Shown here in pieces: positions 1-7,671 of a stretch of DNA of 39,433 bases; the first letter of the stretch is position 1, and each line of letters starts with the position of its first letter. A model generated the notes under the pieces. It saw only the letters and a list, made by a program, of their open reading frames with translations, ran no database searches and was not told the origin of the DNA. The translations under genes were made by a program, and so were the position numbers. The DNA is from Anaerolineae bacterium. Lineage in GTDB: Bacteria > Chloroflexota > Anaerolineae > B4-G1. The stretch lies in assembly GCA_016783285.1 (NCBI GenBank), contig JADHWW010000006.1, forward strand, positions 1-39,433, read 5' to 3'.

Positions 1-121
1 CAAGGTCGTTATTCTGGCCATCTCTCCCTCCACATTTCCAGTTTAGGGAGATGATGTCTCGTCAACAGTGTATTGTCAAGATCAGGGGTGATACGACTTT
101 ATTGGACTTTTAAGGTACGAC
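1..121. other. Left-edge noncoding stretch
   Basis: Downstream of the stop codon of the leftward 1478-residue gene. I see no open frame, tRNA or convincing hairpin here. Any further gene of the leftward operon would lie outside the window. Confidence 0.4.
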
Positions 122-3100
122 TTAAATGGATTCGACAGAGCCCTGTGCTTGTTCGAGATGGCCTATCACCTTGTCTATCGCTTGCCTGGTTGTGTTGAGG
201 GATTGAGCAAAATCCCCCTCGTTCCGCTGGACTGTAGCCTCGTTCAGCATCTGGTGGATTTGTGCTCTGACAGGAGAAAGAGAACGCTCGAATCGTCCCA
301 CTACCCGATGAGCCTCGTCAATCCTGTCTGTGCACTCTTTCTCGGCCAACGATTTGAGTTCGCCCAACGTCTCGTCAACTGACGTCCGATCATCCTCTTG
401 CATCTTTCTCAGCAACTCCAGCGCCTTGCTGGCGTCCTTGGGAAAGCGTTGGAGGAGTTTCTTCTTCAAATCTTCTATTTGCCGGGCAAGTTCGGCAACA
501 CGCTTCTGTACACTGGCACCCTCGAACTTGCTCGGCTCAAAATCCTTTTCTAGTTGGTCAAACCAGTCATCCAGACCGCTGATTTTCTTCAGACATTGTT
601 CGGCTTGCTCTACATACTCATTTGCCTCTTCGCAACCTTTTTTTGCATTCTCATAGGTTTCTGCCCGATAGGTTTCTTGCATTCTCTTCTGCAGTTGAAA
701 CCGAAAATCACCCAGGAACTTCTCGTAGGTGGCTTTGAGCCAGAGGAAGCTTAATGGCGAGAAGACCGTCTGTAACTTGTAGTTGATCTGGCGAACATCT
801 TCTTGAAAGGAGTCCTGGTCTTCTTCGAACTTCGTCAGTTCGCTCTGGAGGTCTGCTAACCCTTTGCTCTGGGAATCAATGTCGGCGGCACTCAGAAGTG
901 CAGGTTTCGCCAGCCAATTTTCCACAGTGCTCAGCAAGTCTCGTGCGTTTTGCCGTATCGTCTCAAGCTCTAACCGGAAGAACAACGGTACATCATCCAG
1001 ACGTTCTACTCCCTCAACGGGGATTTTCAAGGTATCCAGGCTTTGAGTATGCTCCTCGATCCGCGAGATGAATTGCTCCACGTTCTGCTGTAACTCGTTC
1101 AACTTTTGGAGTTTATCCTGCTGGGCGAGGAAGTTCTTGAAAGTCTGTGTCAAACTATCTAGCTTGATCTGATAGCTTTGAACACCCTTGCCTCCAGCAG
1201 TCCGCCCGTATTCTCGATAGCGATTCAATAGACCGGGGATTTGCCCTTCCGGGTCCATCTCGCTCACATCTTGAAGTTCTTGTCTCACCTGATCCCGATA
1301 GGGGCTCTGAGATGCACGTTGGGCGAGTGCGTGAACCTCTTCGTGGCAAGACCGCAATTCCCGGAAGGTAGTCTTCATTTCCTGGTAGGTCTCCTGCAAC
1401 TGCTCACATTTGCTCTTGATTTCTTCTGCTAGTTCGGCTACCCTTTCATTGTCTGGCGTGCCATCTTGGTGTAGACGGGTCATTTCGTCAAGTGCCTCAT
1501 CAATCGCCTGCCAAGTCTTGTTGGTTTCTCCCTTAATTTCCAGAGTTGCATCGGTGTTTCTCGCCACGATCTTGGACTCGTCTTGCGTGGTACGTTTGCG
1601 AGTACCCGCCTCGTCCAGCCTTTTCTTCACTGACTTATAGAGGCTTTCCCCTTCTTGATAGAGTTCGCTCAAATCATCGTAGGCATCGAACAAGGCAGAT
1701 GCACAGAACTTCACTCTTCGAGCATCCTCCGGCCTGACTGCTCTCTCCAGCAGATCATGGTAGTTCTTGAAAAGGTAGGCGAAACTCCGATTGATGCCGT
1801 CCAAGCTTCGTTTTCTCCTGGTACGGCTCCAGGTGTCACAATACTGTTTGACGCTGCTTTGGTATTCATCCTCCGCTCTTGCCTCGTCGCGGCGACGTCC
1901 GAACTCACGGGCTCTCTGTTTGACTTCCTGATCTGTCCGGTGAATCAGGAGTCCCTTTTCCCGAAGTAGTTCAACGTAGTCATATAGTTCCTTTGCTTTG
2001 GGACTTGAGGTGAAGTTCCAGAGGAGGTGCTTTATCTGTTCTGCAATCTCCTCTGATGTGCTGATGTATGAAGTCGGGTCGATTCCCAGGTACTCGACTA
2101 TCTTCAAGATTGCTGCTTCCGTTGAAGAGAGAACTACGTCGTATCGCTGCCCCTGCCGTAAGACGAAGCCCAAATCGACCAGGTCATCAATCCCTTCCCA
2201 AGTGGGCAACGCGGTCGGTGGGAATCCAAGCTCCTTCCGGGTGACATCTTTCGCCTCCTCCAGGGAGAGAGGCAATGACGGCGTTACCCGCATCAGGTGA
2301 GAAAGCGTCTCTCTAGCCTCCTTCTTGGATGCGCCATGTCTCATTCGCCACTCTTTGAGACATACACCGAATTGCATTCCAAGATCACGCCATGCCTGCG
2401 GAAAGGACTCAAGGCCCAGTTCGCGATAGAGCCGATCCAAAGTAGGTTGGTATTCGATCTCGACTGCTATATCACCTTGCGTCACCTGGCTCAGGATCAG
2501 TAGATTGGTCTCCAGCCGTGTGCTCTGGATGACTATCGCTATCGTCGGACGAAAAGGTCCATACTTCTCATCTCCGCGTGGGAGATGAAGTACTCGATCA
2601 TCACCGAAGTTTCTCGTGCAAATCAATAGACCAAAGGCACATCCCTGAAGGTACTCGACCAGCTTCTCTTCACCGAACGCTTCCGCGGAATCGATCACGA
2701 GAACGCGTCCCAGGAGACTTAAATCGTCGTTGAAATCGTGGAAGAGTTCCCTGAGTTTCCCAGGATCGACCTCAAAGTCGAGGCGCTGGGCAGAAGTTCG
2801 CTCTTGGATCTCGAGTCCTCGGTATTCAAGTAACTTCATCACGCCTCCAATTAAGCAGGCTTTTCGATCTTCAGGACTGAGATTGTTAGCCGCAGTCCTC
2901 AGTTGGTAATATCGCTCCTTCGACAGGAAGGGGAGATCTGCCTGAGAAACAACAGGAAAAATTCGGTTACGCGCTGCTTCAGATAGCCGGCAGTGCACCT
3001 CCACGTGTTGTAGTGCACAACCCCGCAGTCCCTTGCCCAGTGAATCTGCCTGTTCTTCCGAGAGATTCCATAGTAAGGCCAAATCCTCCTTGTGAAACGG

Positions 3101-4558
3101 AACAAAAACCTTCCTGCTGCCCTCCAGTGTCTCTATTGTCAACTGTCCGAGGATTTTCCTAAAGTAGTCCAGTTTGTCGAAGATTGTGATCTCGCCTGTT
3201 GCCAAAGCGAAGTCAATATCTTCGTTTTTCATAAACCTCTGATCAATCATTGCTCTGGGCACCCTATCTGTTGCCAATACAGCATAATCGAATAGATGCC
3301 CTTTTGAGACCAGACGAAGACCCAGGACTAGCTTCTCCTCGCTTGAGAGTTCGCGGATTATCTCTTGTACTTTCATCACTTTGAGCCCGAGAACTTGTGC
3401 CAGATTATCGTCTGTGTACTCACCATATTGCACCACGAGCAAGCGAAACAGCCTGGCGTGGTCGGAGCCATACTCGCGATCTAGGTACTCATAGATGTTT
3501 CGGAAGGAGGTCAGATCAAAGGCGTAGATGAACTGCTCACGGGCACCTACAGCTTTGCTCAATGCAGTGGCAGTCAACTCTGCCAGATCGTAGTTCTCGG
3601 TAGAACGCTCGTCTCCAGCTGGCAGACTGCCTTCAACGTGCTTACAGAGCTTTGTCAACAGCCTGGGTTTGCCATCGACCGCCAGGTGCAGGGTTCGGAT
3701 GCACCTTTCAGCGAAGGGGGAGTTCTCCCAATTCCAACATACTCTCTCTACAAAACGATAGGATTGAGCCAGATCGAAGCGTTGCAGCACGAATGGCTCC
3801 GAATACTCGCGGGTAAGCAATCCACCCGCGATGTCTTCTCTTCGCTTGAACTCTTCCCAAACATTCGGAACAGTACATAGAACGATGGTGATGCAGTTTC
3901 GAATATCGTACGCACCCTCACCGTTGATAAGAGTTCTCAAGTCGTTAGTGAACCGTGCAAAGAACTCGTCAAAGTTCAGCCCATATTGGGTCTCCTTGAG
4001 TCCTTCCATTTCATCAATGAAAATGAATAGTCGAGTAGCTTCCCTCCTCTTCAGAATGGCCTCAGTGATGTCCTTGACCGATGTCAGTTTCCGTGAAATG
4101 CCAAATTCATCACGGATCTTGCCAAAGAACGGAGTAATGTAGTCTGTAACCTGTCCGGGTTGTAGTTGATCGGCAACTGCGCGAGCATCAATGCGTATGG
4201 CTGCACCCCGGTATGTTGCTATCTGCTCAAGGTCAAAGTGCTGAAGTTCTTCCTGCAAGACCCCATCCTCTTGCAAGTTGACCAATACAAGATCATAGTC
4301 ATTGTTGTTAATCGCATTCACAAAGAAATGGGCTATAGCGGACTTACCCATGCCGAAGTCTCCGATCAATGCGGCGCTGAGGTTGGCGACAAAATGGGGA
4401 TCCTTGGATCGTTGGAAGGAGTCTCTGATTAGTCGCAAGAGTCCTTCCTTGACGTCACTGTACCCGATGATTTCCTGATCCACGCGAGGTGTTCCAACCA
4501 CGTCGTGTCTGCAAAGGTAGTCACCTTTTTCGTCTCGGCAAAGTTGGCACTTCAGCAT
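122..4558 (-). CDS. Large AAA+ ATPase with C-terminal coiled coil
   Basis: A 1478-residue protein of unknown function. It opens with a possible zinc-binding knuckle (C4, C7, C16, H18). An AAA+/STAND-like ATPase module follows, with Walker A GDFGMGKS at about 66-73, Walker B LFIFIDEMEG at about 177-186, and a sensor-like strand ITIVLCTVPNVWEEF near 223-237. A predicted helical/winged-helix region follows at about 350-420. Roughly the last 600 residues are Glu/Gln/Lys/Arg-rich heptad-like coiled coil. The architecture recalls ORC/Cdc6-like or SMC-like ATPases and the large ATPases of defence islands, but I do not recognise a named family. It is the last gene of the leftward Pgl/BREX-like cluster. 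Its sequence is visibly less GC-rich than its neighbours, which suggests separate acquisition. The ATG at 4558 is preceded by a GGAGG-type site. An intact ATPase is well supported; a defence role is inferred from position only. Confidence 0.85.
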   Translation of the reverse strand: MLKCQLCRDEKGDYLCRHDVVGTPRVDQEIIGYSDVKEGLLRLIRDSFQRSKDPHFVANLSAALIGDFGMGKSAIAHFFVNAINNNDYDLVLVNLQEDGVLQEELQHFDLEQIATYRGAAIRIDARAVADQLQPGQVTDYITPFFGKIRDEFGISRKLTSVKDITEAILKRREATRLFIFIDEMEGLKETQYGLNFDEFFARFTNDLRTLINGEGAYDIRNCITIVLCTVPNVWEEFKRREDIAGGLLTREYSEPFVLQRFDLAQSYRFVERVCWNWENSPFAERCIRTLHLAVDGKPRLLTKLCKHVEGSLPAGDERSTENYDLAELTATALSKAVGAREQFIYAFDLTSFRNIYEYLDREYGSDHARLFRLLVVQYGEYTDDNLAQVLGLKVMKVQEIIRELSSEEKLVLGLRLVSKGHLFDYAVLATDRVPRAMIDQRFMKNEDIDFALATGEITIFDKLDYFRKILGQLTIETLEGSRKVFVPFHKEDLALLWNLSEEQADSLGKGLRGCALQHVEVHCRLSEAARNRIFPVVSQADLPFLSKERYYQLRTAANNLSPEDRKACLIGGVMKLLEYRGLEIQERTSAQRLDFEVDPGKLRELFHDFNDDLSLLGRVLVIDSAEAFGEEKLVEYLQGCAFGLLICTRNFGDDRVLHLPRGDEKYGPFRPTIAIVIQSTRLETNLLILSQVTQGDIAVEIEYQPTLDRLYRELGLESFPQAWRDLGMQFGVCLKEWRMRHGASKKEARETLSHLMRVTPSLPLSLEEAKDVTRKELGFPPTALPTWEGIDDLVDLGFVLRQGQRYDVVLSSTEAAILKIVEYLGIDPTSYISTSEEIAEQIKHLLWNFTSSPKAKELYDYVELLREKGLLIHRTDQEVKQRAREFGRRRDEARAEDEYQSSVKQYCDTWSRTRRKRSLDGINRSFAYLFKNYHDLLERAVRPEDARRVKFCASALFDAYDDLSELYQEGESLYKSVKKRLDEAGTRKRTTQDESKIVARNTDATLEIKGETNKTWQAIDEALDEMTRLHQDGTPDNERVAELAEEIKSKCEQLQETYQEMKTTFRELRSCHEEVHALAQRASQSPYRDQVRQELQDVSEMDPEGQIPGLLNRYREYGRTAGGKGVQSYQIKLDSLTQTFKNFLAQQDKLQKLNELQQNVEQFISRIEEHTQSLDTLKIPVEGVERLDDVPLFFRLELETIRQNARDLLSTVENWLAKPALLSAADIDSQSKGLADLQSELTKFEEDQDSFQEDVRQINYKLQTVFSPLSFLWLKATYEKFLGDFRFQLQKRMQETYRAETYENAKKGCEEANEYVEQAEQCLKKISGLDDWFDQLEKDFEPSKFEGASVQKRVAELARQIEDLKKKLLQRFPKDASKALELLRKMQEDDRTSVDETLGELKSLAEKECTDRIDEAHRVVGRFERSLSPVRAQIHQMLNEATVQRNEGDFAQSLNTTRQAIDKVIGHLEQAQGSVESI

Positions 4559-4623
4559 TTCGACCTCCTTCGATAGAGCTCCCTGTCAGCTCCATCTCAT
4601 CAACTACGCCGGCGTCAAACACT

Positions 4624-4776
4624 TCAGCATCGGCAGGTGCCGTGCATCTCCACCAGGCCAGTCTTCACCAGGCCCCGTAACTCCCGCGTGGCTTCCACCG
4701 TTCCTACCACATCATCCAGTTCACTGCCCAGGTAGCGGATTTCGTCAAGCAGCGCCGTTACGTCCTGGCATTCCAT
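4624..4776 (-). pseudogene. Internally deleted remnant of AlbA_2/Schlafen-type ATPase gene
   Basis: The first 23 codons (MECQDVTALLDEIRYLGSEL and the next three residues) nearly repeat the start of the intact gene at 4913-6607. They run directly into VGTVEATRELRGLVKTGLVE, which matches the winged-helix region near that protein's C-terminus (VETVQATRDLRGLVETGLVE). More than 400 internal codons, covering the rest of AlbA_2 and all of the ATPase domain, are missing. The frame ends shortly after the joint at a stop. This is best read as a second copy of the neighbouring gene reduced by internal deletion. An open frame continues upstream to 4842, but the similarity starts at the ATG at 4776, which has GAGG eight bases before it. 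A deliberately made 50-residue mini-protein cannot be excluded. Confidence 0.75.
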
Positions 4777-4842
4777 CACCTCGTCCCGATCTGCCGCAAT
4801 TTCCCTGTGTCTCGGACAAGTCTTTCCGTGCCCTATATGCAT

Positions 4843-4906
4843 CTATAGGCGCCCTATGGGCGGTTATAGAATTTTATGCGCGCTTTATGCTCGTTATGCG
4901 CGCTTT
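4843..4906. repeat. Hairpin plus 20-bp tandem repeat between gene and its remnant
   Basis: An imperfect 12-bp inverted repeat (4843-4854 with 4858-4869, two mismatches, three-base loop) is followed by two copies of TTATGCGCGCTTT at 4874-4886 and 4894-4906 (period 20). It is more AT-rich than its surroundings. It lies just beyond the stop of the intact AlbA_2 gene and before the deleted copy, so it may mark a recombination joint or help end transcription. No U-tract supports a standard terminator. Confidence 0.5.
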
Positions 4907-4912
4907 TATGCC

Positions 4913-6607
4913 CTACACGGGCAATTCGTACCGCGTTCCCTTGCCGGTTCCTATCTGCTGGATTTGACCAGCCCTCACTAGCCTGCCAAGCAGTCTGGTA
5001 GCCCGGTGGCGACTGTCAATTCTCAGAAGTTCTCGGCACTGCGTGTTGGTAATTGAGCCATGCGCCCGCACGTAGGCCAGGATCCTCTCCTCGTCGCTCA
5101 TCGCCTCGGGGAGGGCCAACTGCACCTGGCGCGGCGTCGCCTCGCTCAGCGTGTAATAGGCCCAGCGCCGGGTGTAGTGCATCTCCACCAGGCCGGTCTC
5201 CACCAGGCCCCGCAAGTCCCGCGTGGCCTGCACAGTCTCCACCGCTCCGTGATGCAGTCGCCGGTAGTCCGTGTTGGTCATACGCTCGTTGACGCGCAGG
5301 TATGCCAGCGCCAGACGCTGCCGGTCGTTGAGAGGGACGGAGGCGAAGCGACTGAGCCAGGCCAGCGTCTCCTCGTCCAGCAGGGTGTGGTTCTTGAGCG
5401 TCACGACGAAGTAGGTGCCGGCGTCCTTGAACTGCGGCGGTTCCAGGTTCGCCTCGCGCATCTCGCCGATCATGCGCCGGATGCCGGTGCCCCGCTGCTC
5501 CACGTAGCCCAGGTCTTGCAGCACGCGCATGATGCGCGGGTTGCGCGTCGAGGGCGGGGCCTGGTCCAGCGTTTCGACGGTCACGCCGCCGAAGAGCCCG
5601 CCGGAGTTGCGCACCTCCAGCCGGTCGGCGAAGAGACGCACGTCAATCGCCGTGCCGCGTGCGGTATAGTCCCGATGTGCCACAGCGTTGCGGATGGCCT
5701 CACGGATGGCGAACTCAGGATACTCGGGCGCCTCCCTCCGGGTCAACCCGTCGAAGTAGGCCCGCCGCTTGATGAGACTCAACGCCGCCCGCTCGGCCCA
5801 GTCTATCATAGCCGGGATAGGCCCATCAGCCTCGGTGTCGTAGAGGTAGGGGCGGCCGTGAATGATCTCGTCGCCCACGTCGGTGCTGCCGTACTGGGTG
5901 ACGGTGATAATGAAGCGGGGGAAGTAGAACTGCGGGTTCTGACCGAAGAGAAGCAGCCCCGCCAGGGTCGGGCGCAGCGTCGCGCCGTCGCGAGCCAGAC
6001 AGCCCGCCCCCAACAGCAGGTTCTCCAACGACTGCCCGGCAACGACCGACTCGGGTCGTCGCTGGAGCACGGCGGCGCGGTAGGCCTCCACCCGCTGCCA
6101 GTCCAGGTCCTCCAGGGTGGCCTTCTCGACCACGTCGGTGTCTGCGTCGTCCCGCTGGGAGAGCCAGAGACGGCGGATCTCGTTCTGCGTCATGTGGCGA
6201 TTGGTGTTGCCTACCCTGACGTAGGCACCGTCCTCCAGGCTGGCGCGTTCCCAGTAGCAGGGCTTCTGGTTGGCCGGGCATTCGGGCACAGTGACGGCTA
6301 CCACCGTTTCCTCCTCGACCTGACAAACGTCGAAGGTCAGGCGCAACGGCGGCCGCATCTCAGAGGCAACCGACGACAGATCAGCCTGCAGGCGGGCCAC
6401 ATCGGGCACGCCGACCACGGCAAACTGCTGTGCTTCATCCACCCCCAGGAGAATCACACCCCCACCCCGGCGGTTACTCAGCGCCGAGAGGGAGCGATAG
6501 ATACGCTGCGGCAGGCCGCCGTGTGCCGTTTTCGTCTCCACATCATCCAGTTCGCTGCCCAGGTAGCGGATCTCGTCAATCAGCGCCGTTACGTCCTGCC
6601 GTTCCAT
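4913..6607 (-). CDS. AlbA_2 (Schlafen-type) and RecG-C-like ATPase, putative regulator
   Basis: A 564-residue protein. The N-terminal ~150 residues form an AlbA_2/Schlafen domain (SNRRGGGVILLGVDE, then YVRVGNTNRHMT). Near 310-400 there is a GHKL/HATPase_c_4 domain with an N-box (EAIRNAVAHRDYT) and RNPRIMRVLQDLGYVEQRGTG, the usual signature of the 'ATP-binding protein / RecG-related transcriptional regulator' family. Two winged-helix segments follow (about 435-500 and 515-564). Family members are described as regulators or nucleic-acid binders and occur in mobile and defence islands. The ATG at 6607 lies four bases after the PglZ stop, with a GGAGAGGG site before it, so it is in the same operon. 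The gene is intact while the two upstream genes each carry a nonsense codon. The biochemical role here is unknown. Confidence 0.9.
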   Translation of the reverse strand: MERQDVTALIDEIRYLGSELDDVETKTAHGGLPQRIYRSLSALSNRRGGGVILLGVDEAQQFAVVGVPDVARLQADLSSVASEMRPPLRLTFDVCQVEEETVVAVTVPECPANQKPCYWERASLEDGAYVRVGNTNRHMTQNEIRRLWLSQRDDADTDVVEKATLEDLDWQRVEAYRAAVLQRRPESVVAGQSLENLLLGAGCLARDGATLRPTLAGLLLFGQNPQFYFPRFIITVTQYGSTDVGDEIIHGRPYLYDTEADGPIPAMIDWAERAALSLIKRRAYFDGLTRREAPEYPEFAIREAIRNAVAHRDYTARGTAIDVRLFADRLEVRNSGGLFGGVTVETLDQAPPSTRNPRIMRVLQDLGYVEQRGTGIRRMIGEMREANLEPPQFKDAGTYFVVTLKNHTLLDEETLAWLSRFASVPLNDRQRLALAYLRVNERMTNTDYRRLHHGAVETVQATRDLRGLVETGLVEMHYTRRWAYYTLSEATPRQVQLALPEAMSDEERILAYVRAHGSITNTQCRELLRIDSRHRATRLLGRLVRAGQIQQIGTGKGTRYELPV

Positions 6608-6611
6608 TGCT

Positions 6612-7574
6612 TCACCCTCTCCGCACCGTTAACCTCGGCGTCAGACACTCCATCAATGAGAGGCCATAGTGGTCTACGTCCCCCTGGCGGGAGCCCTGCG
6701 TGCTCCAGCCGTATCGCCCGCGTATGTAGCAGCCTTGCTCATCGAACAGGGCGTAGGCCCCCTGGGGCGACATGTCGCGCAATTTGTCGAAGCCCGGATC
6801 GGTCATCTCCTCCGCCGCCACCCAGCGGACGCCGCCGAAGAGTCGTCGCAACACTTTCTCGTCGCCACGGGGCGCTTTCCATATAAAGCGGGCCGACGGC
6901 GCGTAGACGTAGCCGTGGTCGGAGAGCAGGCGGAAGCGAGTCCCCTCCAGTTTGCCGAGCACGTCCACCAGCGCCGCTACCGTCTTGTCCAATGCCTCGG
7001 CCGGGGTCAGCGTTTTGCCCTTCACCTTGTGTAGCAACTCGTCGGGATACGACAGTCACACCAGCACATCTGGGCCCGTCGGCAACACGGCGGGCACCTC
7101 GCCAGAACGGACAGGCACTACCTGGAAGCCGTTCCAGGTCTTCAGTGTGGTGACGGAGCGGGCGCCGAAAACCCGCCGTGTGAACGCTTGCGTGGACGAG
7201 GGCGCTTCGGAGAGCGCGAAACCCACCGTCTCGGCCGCGTAACCTTGCTGGGACAGGCGGGCCGGCAAGAGTGCAGCCTCGCGGATGCTCATCCCGTCGA
7301 GCAGCACCACCGGCCCTTCGCCTGGCGTGAAATGGTGCGCCCGGTCCTCAGCCCGGATGCGCTCCAGTAGGATGTCATAGACCTCGAAGTAGGTGTCGTG
7401 GACGAAGCGCTCCATCCGGTTCGTGGCAGCCTCCCGCTCGCGGAAGAAGCCGTTCACGTCGTCTACGCCACCTGTGGCACCCCAGAGCGCGACCAGCGTC
7501 TCGTAGAGGACGGCCAGCGGGTCCTCGGCGGCGACCAATGCCCGGACTAACGGAGCCTCACTTATTTCACTCAT
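6612..7574 (-). pseudogene. pglZ: PglZ-domain protein, interrupted by in-frame TGA
   Basis: PglZ is an alkaline-phosphatase-superfamily protein that is core to Pgl and BREX phage-defence systems. The two halves are in one frame: 7574-7059 encodes the N-terminal part (VVLLDGMSIREAALLP, the metal-site-like strand), and 7055-6615 encodes the rest (LSYPDELLHKVKG, LLSDHGYVYAPS). A TGA at 7056-7058 separates them, between PDVLV and LSYPDELL. Relatives commonly have a tryptophan or other aromatic residue at about this spot, so TGG to TGA is the simplest explanation. Without that stop the protein would have 319-320 residues, about right for the short PglZ form next to DUF499 ATPases. The start codon overlaps a copy of the upstream gene's stop (ATGAGTGA). 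A consensus sequencing error is the main alternative to pseudogenisation. Confidence 0.8.
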
Positions 7575-7671
7575 CGGTTAGCACCTCCAGGGTGGCGGCT
7601 GTGGCTAGAAACCAGGTTTTCAGGAAAAAACCTGGTTTCTTATTCATCGGCCAGCACCTCCAGGGTGGCGG
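7571..7671. repeat. Palindromic element flanked by 28-bp direct repeats
   Basis: A perfect 14-bp inverted repeat (AGAAACCAGGTTTT at 7607-7620, its complement at 7627-7640, six-base loop) sits between two near-identical copies of about 28 bp (7571-7598 and 7644-7671, two differences). Each copy encodes the last residues of the DUF499 protein on the minus strand (TLEVL then ADE or TDE). The right copy is the one now used. The left copy still carries the GATGAGTGA overlap in which the DUF499 stop meets the PglZ start. The arrangement looks like a small palindromic (MITE/REP-like) insertion with target duplication. Confidence 0.75.

Noticed and set aside
5060..6886. 608-codon open frame on the plus strand
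   Set aside because: It is the antisense of the AlbA_2 and PglZ genes in GC-rich DNA, with no ribosome-binding site or recognisable motifs. The minus-strand protein has clear domains.
7056..7058. TGA read as tryptophan or selenocysteine in PglZ
   Set aside because: TGA clearly ends other genes here (for example FtsK and the kinase at 33203-33631), no SECIS-like hairpin was noticed, and the partner gene is broken by TAA, which such recoding would not explain.
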